Below, one piece after another: positions 7,228 through 16,880 of a stretch of DNA of 64,000 bases (positions are counted from its first letter, which is position 1; the number at the start of each line of letters is the position of its first letter). The DNA comes from CAZFLM01 sp964519955 (GTDB taxonomy: Bacteria > Armatimonadota > Chthonomonadetes > Chthonomonadales > CAJBBX01), in NCBI GenBank assembly GCA_964519955.1, contig CAZFLM010000001.1, positions 1-64,000 on the forward strand, in the 5' to 3' direction. Both the position numbers and the translations under genes were made by a program. The notes under the pieces were generated by a model. It searched no databases, was not told where the DNA came from, and was given only the letters and a program-made list of their open reading frames with translations.

Positions 7228-9954
7228 ATGGCGGTGCGTGGGTGGCAGTTGGTGCTTCTGGCGGCGCTGGCGACAACGGCCCCGCGTGCGCTGTGCCAGT
7301 CGTCGCGCGGCAAGGTCGGTGCAGCCGCAAACCGCAAGGCCGCGCCCGCCGCGCCCTCCCGGAAGCCAGCATCGACGCCAGACGCGGCGTTGCCCCCCAT
7401 GCTGCCATTGCTTCCGGACGTCTGGCTGCGGCACGCTTGGTGTCCGGACGGCAAGCGGCTGGCACTAGCGGCAGGGGACCATGGCATCCAGGTCTGGCCG
7501 GCGGATGGCGGCGGCAAGGCGGCCTGGCTCAAGGGGATCCCCATTCATACGTTCGTGGCTGCGCTGGCATACTCCGCCGACGGCAAGTCGCTCGCGTTTG
7601 TCAGTGCCGAGTGCCAGGTGTACCAGTGCGATTCCAAGACCAGCGCCGCGCGCCTCATGTACACCCTCCCGGCTTCCTGCAACTGGGCCACGATGAGTGC
7701 GGACGGCGCCACCGCGGTCATCTTGGGCGAGGATCGGAAGTCGAGGCAGCCCATCGCCTGCGTCTGGCGGGCGAGCGCGCCGGACCGCGCCGACCTCCTC
7801 CCATCCGAAGCCGCCGGAGCCGGGGAGTGCTGGCTGAGCCCCGACGGGCGCGTCGCGGCGCTCATCGGGAAGGGCGGCGACGTTCAGATATGGGACCTCG
7901 GCGCGCGCACCCGTCTGGCGACCATCGCTGCACGGGCCGCGATCCCCGACACGCGCCAGGAGCCGACCGTCGCATTCCGATCCGACGCTAAGGTAATCGC
8001 GTTCCAGGACCAGGCAACGAAGCACATTCGCTTCTGGGACAGCGAGACCGGCGCGGAGGTCCGCGGGTATCCGACGGTCGAGGGCGCCATCCTGGGGTTC
8101 TGGCCCTCCGGCGGCAACGCGATCAGCCGATCGGCGAACCACACCATGTTCGGCATCCTCAAGCCTGACGGGGAGGTGCTGACGCTGCCGGCGCCCGGCA
8201 AGCGGCTGGCTGCCGCATCGGTCAGTCCGGACGGCAAGCTGATCGCGCTCTCCGGCAGCGAGGGCAAGCTCGCGCTCTACGGCGGTGATGACGGCGTGCT
8301 CCTACGCAGCTCGCAAGCCGATGGCGCGGCGACACTGATCTCGTTCAGCCCTGACTCGAAGCTCCTGATGATCGGCAACAACGACACCAGGGCGAGATGC
8401 GTGCTCGGCGCCTCCGACCTGAGACCGATCTGGACCGCCCCGCTCCTGACCTACGCCAGGTCCATCGCCTTTGATCCCAGGACCGGCGAGTTGGTCGCGC
8501 TGTTCGGGGACAACACGACGCGCGTCATCGACACGAGTGCGGCTGCGGTCCGCGCGCTGCCGGACACACCAGACGTGTACCCCTGCGAGTTCGCATTCAG
8601 CGGAGACGGCAGCATCCTGGTGGCTACTGCCCTGTTCGGGGCGCCGCGCGTGATGAAGTACCCATCGCTGACACCAGTCCCGCTGAGGTCCAGTACCCCG
8701 AACGAGTTCGGGCGCTTCTCGGTGGCGATCGGGGCGGACGGTCGGACCGTCTTCGCGGGAACACGCCAACACCAGGCGATCGCGTGGGACCTGGCAACTG
8801 GCCGTGAGGTGCGCCGTTTCGGATCGGCACGCGACGGATGCTTCTACTATCACGTCGTCTGCTCGCCGGACGGCTCGATGCTCGTCACGGGCGACACGGA
8901 TGGGCTCCGATTGTGGGATGCCCGGTCTGGCGCGGAGATCGCACGCCTCGCCACGTGGAAGGAACAGATCGACTGCGGGTACAAGATCGCCTTGAGCCCC
9001 AACGGGAAGCTCATCGCGGGGCTGAACGACCAACTGGCGCTCACGGTATGGGATGTGGCGACGCGGCGGCCGCTGTTCGCCAAGAAGGAGTACGGGTCGT
9101 TCGGCTGGGTCGCGTTCAGTCCCGACTCGCGCTACGTCGCTTGCTCACACCGAGCCCTGGTAGGAGGCGAGCGCGTTACGATCGTCGACGCCTCGACGGG
9201 GGCCGCAGTGCGCCGCCTGCCCTGCAAGTTCCGGGGGCTCCCCCGTCTTGCCTACAGCCCCGACGGCCGGCTCCTCGCCGCGACTGACAGCGTCTCTGCG
9301 TGCATCACCCTCTGGGACGCCGCGTCCGGCCAAATGCTGGCGGCCATCCAGACGATACTGAACGACGACGATGTGCTGTTCGCCACCCCCGACGGGCGCT
9401 ACTCCGGCACGCCCGCCGCCCTCGCGCTGATGTCGGGCGCTCTGGGACGCACGATAGCGAACGAGCCGGAAGCGGTCACCAAGCGCGTCGCCGCCGCCGG
9501 CACGCTGCCGCCCGTGGCTGTCGCCGAGGCGCCGGAGCCTGCCAGGCGAGCAGGCAGCGTGACGGCCGATCCGAGCGCTGAAGGGGTGGTCTTCCGCGCC
9601 CTCAACGCAGACCGCAAGGCGCGCGGCCTGGCAGCGCTGGAGCCGGACGCACAGGTCGCAGCGGTGGCCCGCGCACACGCGGAGGACATGGCGCGGAACG
9701 GCTACCTCGAGCACATCAACCTCGAGGGCGAGTCGCCGTTCCAACGCCTGACGCGCGCTCACATCCGGTACGCCGCCGCGGCCGAGAACATCGCCGTCAC
9801 CGGCGCCGCGTCCGCCCTGGAGCCGTGCTGGATGAAGAGCCCCGGCCACCGCGCCAACATCCTGACGCCCACCTACACGCACGTCGGAATCGGCGTCGCG
9901 AAGAACAGCAAGGGCCGGTACTACGGCGTCCAGGTGTTCATCACCAGGCCGTAG
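7228..9954 (+). CDS. Exported WD40 beta-propeller protein fused to a C-terminal CAP/SCP domain
   Basis: A 908-residue protein. ATG 7228 is preferred because GGAGGTGGAGG precedes it and a signal peptide (MAVRGWQLVLLAALATTAPR) follows. Residues 60-760 hold roughly a dozen WD40-type blades with repeated SPDGKLIA and VWDxAT motifs, enough for two propellers. After a linker, residues 785-908 form a CAP (SCP/PR1, Pfam CAP) domain: RALNADRKARGLAAL, a helix with ARAHAEDMARNGYLEHIN supplying the His/Glu pair, ENIAVTG, and SPGHRANILTPTYTHVGIG. CAP domains act in extracellular protein or lipid binding. The fusion suggests an envelope scaffold or signalling protein. Nearby genes give no operon context. 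Confidence 0.92.
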   Translation: MAVRGWQLVLLAALATTAPRALCQSSRGKVGAAANRKAAPAAPSRKPASTPDAALPPMLPLLPDVWLRHAWCPDGKRLALAAGDHGIQVWPADGGGKAAWLKGIPIHTFVAALAYSADGKSLAFVSAECQVYQCDSKTSAARLMYTLPASCNWATMSADGATAVILGEDRKSRQPIACVWRASAPDRADLLPSEAAGAGECWLSPDGRVAALIGKGGDVQIWDLGARTRLATIAARAAIPDTRQEPTVAFRSDAKVIAFQDQATKHIRFWDSETGAEVRGYPTVEGAILGFWPSGGNAISRSANHTMFGILKPDGEVLTLPAPGKRLAAASVSPDGKLIALSGSEGKLALYGGDDGVLLRSSQADGAATLISFSPDSKLLMIGNNDTRARCVLGASDLRPIWTAPLLTYARSIAFDPRTGELVALFGDNTTRVIDTSAAAVRALPDTPDVYPCEFAFSGDGSILVATALFGAPRVMKYPSLTPVPLRSSTPNEFGRFSVAIGADGRTVFAGTRQHQAIAWDLATGREVRRFGSARDGCFYYHVVCSPDGSMLVTGDTDGLRLWDARSGAEIARLATWKEQIDCGYKIALSPNGKLIAGLNDQLALTVWDVATRRPLFAKKEYGSFGWVAFSPDSRYVACSHRALVGGERVTIVDASTGAAVRRLPCKFRGLPRLAYSPDGRLLAATDSVSACITLWDAASGQMLAAIQTILNDDDVLFATPDGRYSGTPAALALMSGALGRTIANEPEAVTKRVAAAGTLPPVAVAEAPEPARRAGSVTADPSAEGVVFRALNADRKARGLAALEPDAQVAAVARAHAEDMARNGYLEHINLEGESPFQRLTRAHIRYAAAAENIAVTGAASALEPCWMKSPGHRANILTPTYTHVGIGVAKNSKGRYYGVQVFITRP

Positions 9955-9976
9955 GTGGCATCCGGCACGGGCCGCG

Positions 9977-10081
9977 CCACGGTACGCCCGCAAGATCCCT
10001 CGCAAAGGCGGCTCGCGATGACCCCGTTGCGGCGCTGCACACCGTCGCGGCATCCCCGTGCATCCCCGTTCATCGGTGGAC
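9977..10081 (-). repeat. Family F plus family B repeat cassette
   Basis: Family F (about 9977-10026, GATCCCTCGCAAAGGCGGCT core) and family B (10051-10081, CGTTCATCGGTGGA core). Read on the minus strand, family B begins seven bases behind the stop codon of the minus-strand gene 10086-12749 and family F follows. The same order recurs at 12764, 16196, 18962 and 29670. Confidence 0.75.
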
Positions 10082-10085
10082 GAGC

Positions 10086-12749
10086 TCAGCGCCCTGTGCC
10101 CCTCGGCGGCGCGGTCGCGAGCACCTGGATCTCGGCATCCGTCAACACGTGGTCGTAGACCCGCACATCGCGCACCGCACCCTTGCCGATCGTGAACGCG
10201 GGGTGCACCGTCTTCGTGCTGCGGCAGCCGGCCTTCTCGAACACGCCGTCCAGGTACAGGCTCGGCTGCTTGTCGCGGTAGACCACCGCGATGTGCTTCC
10301 AGCCTGCCAGCGGCCGGTTGTCGACCAGCATGGACGGCTGGTAGTCATCCGACGCCTCGCAGATGGTGATGCCGTTCGTGCCGACCGAGACGCCCATGCC
10401 CGCGTGGTCCGCGCCGCTGCCGCCGCCGCGCCGAACCGGCGCCAGCGCGTAGGGCAGGCCCAGCGTGCCCGCCGACTTGTCGAGCGTCCAGGGGATCGAC
10501 GCGGAGCTGCCCGGGGCGGCCAGATCGCGGATCTCGGCGTCGCCCAGGGCGCGCGGATACACCCGCACGTCGCGCAGCTTGCCCTGATACCACCCGTACA
10601 TGTTGCCGCCCATGTTGAAGTCGGGATGGACGCGCTTGCCACTCTTGAGCCCCGTCTTCTCCAGCACCCCGTCGACGTAGAGGCTGGGTTGCCCGCTGCG
10701 ATAGGCGACCGTGATGTGGTGCCAGCCGGTGAGTGGGCGGTCGGCGACCAGCGGCGAGGGCAGGTAGTTGTCCGCCAGCTCGAACACGCTCACCCCGTTC
10801 GTGCCGACCGACACGCCGCATCCGGCCTCCCCGCTCGCGGCGCTGTACTGCTGGGGGAACAGGGCATATCGCTGGTCCTTGACCCCCGAAGCACCGCTCG
10901 CCGCCTCCGGCGTGGATGCTCGGGTCGCCTCGGGCGCGGCCCAGAACGCGATTGTGAAGTTGTTCGACACGGACTGCCGCCCGGTGCCGCCGAACGACAC
11001 GCTGGCGTTCTTCCCGTTGAACGCGAGGGTCGTTGTGCCCCCTGCCTTGGACCACGTGGCGCCGGTGAGCGACCCCGGGCAGCCTCCGATGCAATCGGTG
11101 ACCGTGCTCCCGGCGCCTTCGTCGAGCTTCCACCAGTCGACCCCGGCCAGACCGCATCCGCTGCCCATCTCGGGCGTCGGTTTGCGCGCAGCGGTCGGCC
11201 GCACCCAGCACGAGACCGTGAACGTATCGGCGATGGCGGCCAGACGGCGCGCCGCGGGAGCGGGCTTGCCAGGCTGCCAGGTCGCGGTCGGCGGCTTGCC
11301 CTCCGAGGCGCGCAGTTCCACGGCGAGCGAGTTCACGTAACTGGGCCAGTAGCCGCTCTTGAAGGCCTTCACGTTCAGCACGCCGGAGCGCTTCACCACG
11401 ATGGGCCGGGTGTAGACAGGGCTCGACGCCGACGGCAAGCCCGCATCAGTGGTGTAGCGAATGGTGGCGCCCGGGGTGGCGCAGGAGAACGTGTAGACGC
11501 GCGCGCTCCCGGCGTGGCCGATGTGCGTCACGAGCGGCATCGCGACGAACGGCTTGGTGGGGTGCTCGTCGTTGTTCTCATATGTGAAGCAGGTGGGCTT
11601 GGACTCGAAGGCCTTCTTGCCCGGCCAGAGGTAGAGCGCGTTGTTGCGGAACGTGCCGCTGCCGGTCACGCTGGGGAACAGCGCGATCGTGCACTGCCAG
11701 CGCGGGCTGAAGCGGACGTTGTCGCGGAACACGTTGTCGGCGAAGAGCATGTTCTGCTGCCGCATGCCGCCCATGAATAGCACGGCCTCGCCATAGCTGT
11801 TGTGGACGAAGTTGTTCTGAAACGTCACGCCGTTGCTCGACACCTCGAAGTCGTAGCCGCAGCCGTCCGGTGAGCCGGGGTAATCGCCCGCCCAGCCGAA
11901 CTCGTTGTTCCTGACATCGTAGTGCACGCCCGGCCCGCCCTCCAGGTTGCCCGCGATCACCTGGGTGATGCCGAACTTGTCGTACCGCCACGGGTAGTTG
12001 TACGCGAAGACGCAGTTGAGGATGTCGAAGCCCCGCGTCTCGCTCTGGAACACCTGGTTGTAGCTGCCGTGGGAGATGGTGTCGCGATCGAAGACGACGT
12101 CGCCGCGGTTCACCCCGCCATTGAAGAACGCGAGCGTGCGGAGCCCGATGCACCGCTCCACGCGGATGTCGCGCACAAGGCCGGGCCCCTCCCACCAGAT
12201 CGCCCAGGCCCAGGGCTCGCCCTCGTCGGGGCACTTCGGGTTGTCGATGTCGTGGAAGAAGCAGTCCTCGAACCGGTAGAACGGGTAGTCGGTTCGACGC
12301 TTCGCCGCGGTCCGCACATGGATTCCCGCGAAGGCGCAGCCCAGCTCGAGGTCGCGGAACCGGTATCCGCAGGCGTCGTCGAGCACGATGCACTCCTGGC
12401 CCTGGCCGATGGTCCGCCGGATGTACGGCCGCTCGCCGGCGCCGTACGACGACACCGTAACGGGCTGCTCGGGGGTGCCGTCGCCTCGCAAGGTCAGGGT
12501 CTCGTCCCAGATGTCGCCGCACCGCAGCAGCAGGCTGTCGCCCGGAGCGTAGACCACGGACGAGGCCCTCGCGAGGCTCTTCCAGGGCCCATGCGTCCCG
12601 TCCCACCGCGCCGCCAGACCGTCATGCCCGTCGTCGCCCGCCGCGCTGCTGACGTAGTACGTCGCGGCGGCCAACCGGGCCGGGGCGGCGCACGTGAGCA
12701 GGAACCCACCCAGCGCCGCCACAATGCCGAACGGGCAGCGAGTATGCAT
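10086..12749 (-). CDS. Secreted parallel beta-helix protein with chitobiase-like and LamG domains
   Basis: An 887-residue exported protein from ATG 12749, which follows GGGAGGTGG. The signal peptide is residues 1-30. Residues 30-400 form a right-handed parallel beta-helix of the pectate lyase type (repeated NVFRDNVRF and NNALYLW strands). This is followed by a chitobiase/hexosaminidase C-terminal type domain near 420-500 (ATIRYTTDAGLPSASSPVYT) and LamG-like carbohydrate-binding segments to the end. The two terminal LamG segments are internal duplicates sharing SVGTNG, SLYVDGVLEK-type and KxVHPxF motifs, with only fragments of a further LamG start in front. Likely a polysaccharide-binding or lyase protein on the surface or outside the cell; catalytic residues cannot be assigned. 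Confidence 0.88.
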   Translation of the reverse strand: MHTRCPFGIVAALGGFLLTCAAPARLAAATYYVSSAAGDDGHDGLAARWDGTHGPWKSLARASSVVYAPGDSLLLRCGDIWDETLTLRGDGTPEQPVTVSSYGAGERPYIRRTIGQGQECIVLDDACGYRFRDLELGCAFAGIHVRTAAKRRTDYPFYRFEDCFFHDIDNPKCPDEGEPWAWAIWWEGPGLVRDIRVERCIGLRTLAFFNGGVNRGDVVFDRDTISHGSYNQVFQSETRGFDILNCVFAYNYPWRYDKFGITQVIAGNLEGGPGVHYDVRNNEFGWAGDYPGSPDGCGYDFEVSSNGVTFQNNFVHNSYGEAVLFMGGMRQQNMLFADNVFRDNVRFSPRWQCTIALFPSVTGSGTFRNNALYLWPGKKAFESKPTCFTYENNDEHPTKPFVAMPLVTHIGHAGSARVYTFSCATPGATIRYTTDAGLPSASSPVYTRPIVVKRSGVLNVKAFKSGYWPSYVNSLAVELRASEGKPPTATWQPGKPAPAARRLAAIADTFTVSCWVRPTAARKPTPEMGSGCGLAGVDWWKLDEGAGSTVTDCIGGCPGSLTGATWSKAGGTTTLAFNGKNASVSFGGTGRQSVSNNFTIAFWAAPEATRASTPEAASGASGVKDQRYALFPQQYSAASGEAGCGVSVGTNGVSVFELADNYLPSPLVADRPLTGWHHITVAYRSGQPSLYVDGVLEKTGLKSGKRVHPDFNMGGNMYGWYQGKLRDVRVYPRALGDAEIRDLAAPGSSASIPWTLDKSAGTLGLPYALAPVRRGGGSGADHAGMGVSVGTNGITICEASDDYQPSMLVDNRPLAGWKHIAVVYRDKQPSLYLDGVFEKAGCRSTKTVHPAFTIGKGAVRDVRVYDHVLTDAEIQVLATAPPRGTGR

Positions 12750-12763
12750 CGCTCCCACCTCCC

Positions 12764-13003
12764 TGCGCCACGGTACGCCCGCCGGATGCCTCGCGAAGGC
12801 GGCTCGGCATGACCCGCTTACTGCGTCCGCGCCTTTGCCACCGCTATGCAGGAGGCGAGGCGGCTGCTCTCATCACCCACCGCCCCATCCCCGTGCATCT
12901 CCGTTCATCGGTGGACAGTCACGCCGTTATCCGCGTCCATCTGCGTCCATCTCGGGTTCCATCCAGCCGTTATCTGTGCGCATCCGTGTTCATCTGTGGT
13001 TAC
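12764..13003 (-). repeat. Family F plus full-length family B cassette
   Basis: Family F at 12764-12814 and a long family B at 12885-13003. On the minus strand the cassette begins with AACCACAGATGAACACGG. Its preceding T completes the TAA stop of the GH78-like gene (13000-13002). It continues with ACGGATAACGG and GATGGACGCAGATG variants and ends with family F, which touches the ribosome binding site of the next gene at 12755-12762. Confidence 0.8.
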
Positions 13004-15798
13004 GCCGTTGCCCTTCCGTTCACGGTCGCCACCCCCGCGCGTGGCAGGCGCACCGCCACCTCTACCCCGCCAGGCGCCTTCACACGCAGGGCGAACGGCC
13101 GATCCGGCTCGTTCTCCCACTGCACCTCGACATCGCCGCGGGGTGTGGGAACTGTGGAGCGCAGCCACTTTAGGTCGGCGGGGTGCGGTTCGACGATGAC
13201 CGTCGAGAAGCCCGGACCGCCTGGGCGCACGCCGACCACGTAGGAGCTGAGGAAGAACGTCGGAGCGGCGGACCAGCCGTGGCAGTGGCTGCGGGTGAGG
13301 CGCTCGCCGCGCATCGACCACATCTCCCAGAACGTGTTCGCGCCCATGTCGACCATGAAGCCCCAGTCGCGGCGGATCGTGTCGAGGAACTGCTGCTCGC
13401 GGCCCTCCGACTGGTACGCCTCGAGGAGGAAGAACTCGAAGAAGGGGCTGCCGGCGCGCACGAAGCCGTCCGGCGGATTGTGCAGGATCGACAGGCACCG
13501 CTCCGCGCGCTCGCCAGTCGCCACACCGCCCATCACCGCGGCGGTCTGCGTCTGCTGGCTGTAGACCGGGCTGTGCTCGCTGCCGCGCAGGCAGTCGGTG
13601 TACGCCTGGCGCTCCTCGTTCCAGAGGCGCCGGTTGATCGCGTCGCTCAGCTCGGCGGCGAGAGCGCGCCAGTCCGCCGCCAGATCGCCACGGCCCAGCC
13701 ACTCCGCCATCTCGGCGGTGTCGTTCAGCGCGTGGACCGCCATGCAGTTCTGGTGCGTCACGACGCCGAAGTTGGGCGTGTCCATCTCGGCCCAGTCGAA
13801 CATGTTCCACGCGCGGATGTCGAACAGCCCGTCGGCGTTCAGCTTGCCGCGGATGCCCGCCACGTTCCGCTCGATGTGGCCCAGCAGCTCCAGCCCGCGC
13901 TCGCGCTCGCCGGAGTAGAGCAGGAACTCGCGGCACGAGCGCATCCAGAGGAAGCTCCACGCGGGCAGGATGCTCTCCCACGCGCTCGGGACTTGGCCCT
14001 CGGTGATCGGCGACCGCTCCAGGCTCTGACCGGTCTGCTGCAGGCAGCGGAACCACAGGCGCGGATCGCCATTGATCATCCAGTCGATCAGCGCCTCGTT
14101 GCGCGCGTCGCCCACCCAGTGCGTCTGCTCGTAGGTCGGGCAGTCGGTGTAGGTGTCCTCAGCACAGCATCGCAGCGTGTGCGCGCCCACCTGCCAGATG
14201 CGGTCGAGCTGCGCGTCGGAGCAGGCGAAGCTGCCGCGCCGCTGCTGCGGGTAGGAGGCGAAGACCGCCTGCAGCCCGCCCAGCTTCACCGGCCCCGTCA
14301 GATTGCGGAACGTGAGGTAGCTGAACCGGAACCCGCGCCGAACCTGCGTTTCGTACGACTGCGCGCCGCCCTTGCAGGTGTAGCGCGAGCTGTTGTTCAT
14401 CCCCTCCGCGAAGTTGAGGCGGCCGTCGGGCTGGATGAACTCGAAGTTGTGCAAGTCGATGACGGTCCCGGCGGGCGCGACGAGGTCGAAGCGGTGGTAG
14501 CCGACGACCATCGTGCCGAAGTCGACCAGCAGCCGCACGTCGCCGCCGTCGGCTGCGGGGTGGATGGTCGTCCAGCCGCTGCCGGAGAGCAGGGCGTCGG
14601 CGTTCTCCACCTTCGCCGGCGTGCCCACCACGCGATCCGTGTACGATTGGGCGAAGGCGTCGTTCGTGTAGAGGTGCTCGGGCTGGATGGGCTGCACGAA
14701 CGGCGCATCGACGAACGCGCCAGCCGCCCAGAACGCCTCGCCGGCCTCGGCAGTGGCTTCCGGCACGAGCGGCCAGCAGCCGACGGTCGTCTCGTCGTGG
14801 TCGCCGTCGAAGGAGGCCTGCTCGCCCGGGCCAAACGCGAACGGCCCGACGACCGCGCATGCCGCACCGCCGCCCGCATCGAACTCCAGCCCGGCCGGCC
14901 CGTCGATGGTCACGGTGTACTCCGGCAGGTGGTGCATGCCACGGATCGAGACGACCAGATCGTTCCAGCCCGCCCGCAGCGTGGCCCTGCCCTCGGCGAG
15001 CAGCACACCGTTGAGCTTGGCCGGGCCGGTCCCCTTGTGCGGCGAGAAGAGGGTGATCTCGGCGTCGTCCAGGCAGCGGATGCGCGTTGCCAGGTAGGCG
15101 TTGCACACCACGTGGTTCGACGAGAAGTCGGTGGGCGCCAGGTAGGGCTTCACGTAGGCGGTGAGCACGTAGGGCACAGGCCGCACGACCTCGGCGCGCA
15201 CGATGCGCTGCGGCAGGATCGGCTCATCGGTGAGGAAGGGGATGCCGCGCGGCTGCAGGTCGCCGTGGAAGCCGTCATCGGCGGGGCGCAGGACGGCGGC
15301 CGCGCTCCAGCCGGCGTCATCGTAGCCCGGCAGCGTCCAGCCGTCGTCAAGGCGCGCGTCGAACTGCTCCTCGAAGCCCTCCTGCACGCTGATGCGCGGC
15401 ACGTCGGCGACGATCGCGCGGTCCTGTGCGGCCTTCCACGACGTGTCGGTGCCGATGACGCCGCCGTCGACCGCCAACTCCGCCAGCAGCCCGGCCGGCC
15501 CGGGGATGTACTGGAACGTGCCCTCGCCGTAGTGCTGCACCAGCACCGCAACCACGTTGCTGCCCAGCGAGAGGTAGGGCGCGAGGTCGTACTCGTCGTA
15601 GCGCCAATGCGCCGGCCAGGCTCGCACCGGCCCCTGCCCCAGCCGCTGCCCGTTCACATAGAGGGTGTAGCGCGCGTCGGCCGTCACCCGCAGCGACGCC
15701 GGGCCGCCCGCATACTCGAAGCCCTTGCGGAACCGCACCCACGCGTTGCGCTTCGGCGCGGCCTCCGCCGTCCAGATCCACGATGCCTGCCAGTCCAT
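13000..15798 (-). CDS. Alpha-L-rhamnosidase-like glycoside hydrolase (GH78 type)
   Basis: A 932-residue protein without obvious signal peptide. An N-terminal beta-sandwich contains ASWIWTAEAAPKRNAWVRF and YTLYVNGQRLGQGPVRA, the carbohydrate-binding arrangement of GH78 enzymes. The (alpha/alpha)6 barrel shows TYTDCPTYEQTHWVGDARN, corresponding to the GH78 catalytic-acid region DCPxRxExxxWxGDA. It also has MLWNEERQAYTD-like and SHCHGWSAAPTFFLSSYVVG segments, and a terminal beta domain. Such enzymes release L-rhamnose from plant glycans. The substitution pattern in the DCP motif suggests a divergent subgroup. The stop codon is supplied by family B repeat sequence. Confidence 0.88.
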   Translation of the reverse strand: MDWQASWIWTAEAAPKRNAWVRFRKGFEYAGGPASLRVTADARYTLYVNGQRLGQGPVRAWPAHWRYDEYDLAPYLSLGSNVVAVLVQHYGEGTFQYIPGPAGLLAELAVDGGVIGTDTSWKAAQDRAIVADVPRISVQEGFEEQFDARLDDGWTLPGYDDAGWSAAAVLRPADDGFHGDLQPRGIPFLTDEPILPQRIVRAEVVRPVPYVLTAYVKPYLAPTDFSSNHVVCNAYLATRIRCLDDAEITLFSPHKGTGPAKLNGVLLAEGRATLRAGWNDLVVSIRGMHHLPEYTVTIDGPAGLEFDAGGGAACAVVGPFAFGPGEQASFDGDHDETTVGCWPLVPEATAEAGEAFWAAGAFVDAPFVQPIQPEHLYTNDAFAQSYTDRVVGTPAKVENADALLSGSGWTTIHPAADGGDVRLLVDFGTMVVGYHRFDLVAPAGTVIDLHNFEFIQPDGRLNFAEGMNNSSRYTCKGGAQSYETQVRRGFRFSYLTFRNLTGPVKLGGLQAVFASYPQQRRGSFACSDAQLDRIWQVGAHTLRCCAEDTYTDCPTYEQTHWVGDARNEALIDWMINGDPRLWFRCLQQTGQSLERSPITEGQVPSAWESILPAWSFLWMRSCREFLLYSGERERGLELLGHIERNVAGIRGKLNADGLFDIRAWNMFDWAEMDTPNFGVVTHQNCMAVHALNDTAEMAEWLGRGDLAADWRALAAELSDAINRRLWNEERQAYTDCLRGSEHSPVYSQQTQTAAVMGGVATGERAERCLSILHNPPDGFVRAGSPFFEFFLLEAYQSEGREQQFLDTIRRDWGFMVDMGANTFWEMWSMRGERLTRSHCHGWSAAPTFFLSSYVVGVRPGGPGFSTVIVEPHPADLKWLRSTVPTPRGDVEVQWENEPDRPFALRVKAPGGVEVAVRLPRAGVATVNGRATA

Positions 15799-15887
15799 CT
15801 TGTTTCCATCTCCTCACGGTGTGTCCGGTTCCGCCCTGCCTGTGACGTCGCCCCCCAAAGGCTACCACACGGTGCCGGCCTGCGCGT

Positions 15888-16160
15888 TCAGCTCGCCGCG
15901 CGCTTCCGCTTCACCATTGGGCGGCACAGGTCGCGCATGATCTCCAGGTGCTTCAGCATGTTCTTCCGATGGACGATGTAGTCGCGGCCGACGGCGGCGC
16001 ACTGCTCGCACACGACCCAGCTCTGCGTGTTGCGGCTCAGAAACGGCAGCCGGCAGACCACGACGTACCACGCCTCGCTCGGACCGTGGCACCAGCAGCA
16101 CTCCGGTATCGGCGCCGGCGGCAGCGCGTAGACGCCTTCCCACTCCTGCAGTACCGCCAT
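15888..16160 (-). CDS. Small zinc-ribbon-like hypothetical protein
   Basis: A 90-residue cytoplasmic protein with ATG at 16160 preceded by GGAGGGG. Cysteine pairs CCWC (about residue 21) and CEQC (about residue 51) could bind one zinc ion, and the C-terminus is basic (MVKRKRAAS). I do not recognise a named family. It sits among other small cysteine-pair proteins (16388-16780, 18603-18929) and repeat cassettes, and has no assigned function. Confidence 0.78.
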   Translation of the reverse strand: MAVLQEWEGVYALPPAPIPECCWCHGPSEAWYVVVCRLPFLSRNTQSWVVCEQCAAVGRDYIVHRKNMLKHLEIMRDLCRPMVKRKRAAS

Positions 16161-16195
16161 CGCTCACCCCTCCGAGGTCTCGGCCGCTCGCAGCG

Positions 16196-16377
16196 CCAGC
16201 CGGACCCCTCGCAACGACGGCTCGGGGTGACCGTTGCGGGCCGTGACGGGGAAGCGCCATGGGGCTGCGGCACAACCTACCCCACATCGGTGTCCATCGC
16301 TGTTCATCGGTGGACCAAAGCGCCTTTGCCGTTCTCTGTGCCCCCTCTGCGGGCTCTGCGTCTCTGTGGTGCGCCCG
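16196..16377 (-). repeat. Family F, B and C repeat cassette
   Basis: Family F at 16196-16238, a short family B at 16285-16315 and family C at 16330-16377. Family C reads on the minus strand as a quasi-repeat of CAGAGACG and CAGAGGGxG. Minus-strand order after the stop codon of the gene 16388-16780 is C, B, F, then the leader of the next gene. Confidence 0.78.
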
Positions 16378-16387
16378 CCGTTCGCCG

Positions 16388-16780
16388 TTAGTCGTGCGGG
16401 CCGATGGCCATGCCGGTGGTCCAGTAGACCCGGGCCGGCTCCCCGCTCGGGTAGTCGTGCTGCAGCGCGCGCCGGTCGGGGGAGATGGCCCGGATGCCGG
16501 CTTCGGTCGCTCTCTCCCGCCCGCTTGTCAGGCTCGCTGCCTCCTCTGCCGTGAGCGGCATCCTGGACCAGTACTGCGAGTCGTCCGAGTTGGCCCAGTC
16601 CACCCGTTCGGCGAAGACCGTCAGGTACGGCTGCGAGCAGTGCGGGCACGCGCGGACCATCACGTGGAAGTGCGACTGGTCGATCAGTTCGGCCACGACC
16701 GTCAGCGACATGAGAGCGGCGCCGGCCTTGGCGGCATCCTCCGGCCAGCAGTGCTCGCAACCACGCGGCTCACCTTCCAT
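16388..16780 (-). CDS. Small CxxC hypothetical protein
   Basis: A 130-residue protein starting behind AGGAGGAGG (ATG 16780). CEHC near residue 8 and CPHC near residue 45 suggest a split zinc knuckle. The middle part VDWANSDDSQYWSRMPLTAEE reads like a conserved acidic/aromatic module. No signal peptide. The function is not recognisable. The stop codon is followed after ten bases by family C repeats. Confidence 0.75.
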   Translation of the reverse strand: MEGEPRGCEHCWPEDAAKAGAALMSLTVVAELIDQSHFHVMVRACPHCSQPYLTVFAERVDWANSDDSQYWSRMPLTAEEAASLTSGRERATEAGIRAISPDRRALQHDYPSGEPARVYWTTGMAIGPHD

Positions 16781-16880
16781 CGCTGCCTCCTCCTAGATTC
16801 ACGCCGACTACAGCCCTCGCGGGACCCATCGCGGCGGTGGGCTGGCGGGGGGGCCGAGCGATCACCTGGTAGCTGCGCCC

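Noticed and set aside
13183..15981. 932-residue open frame on the plus strand
   Set aside because: It is the shadow of the GH78-like gene, with biased Arg/Ala/Val/His composition and no recognisable domain.
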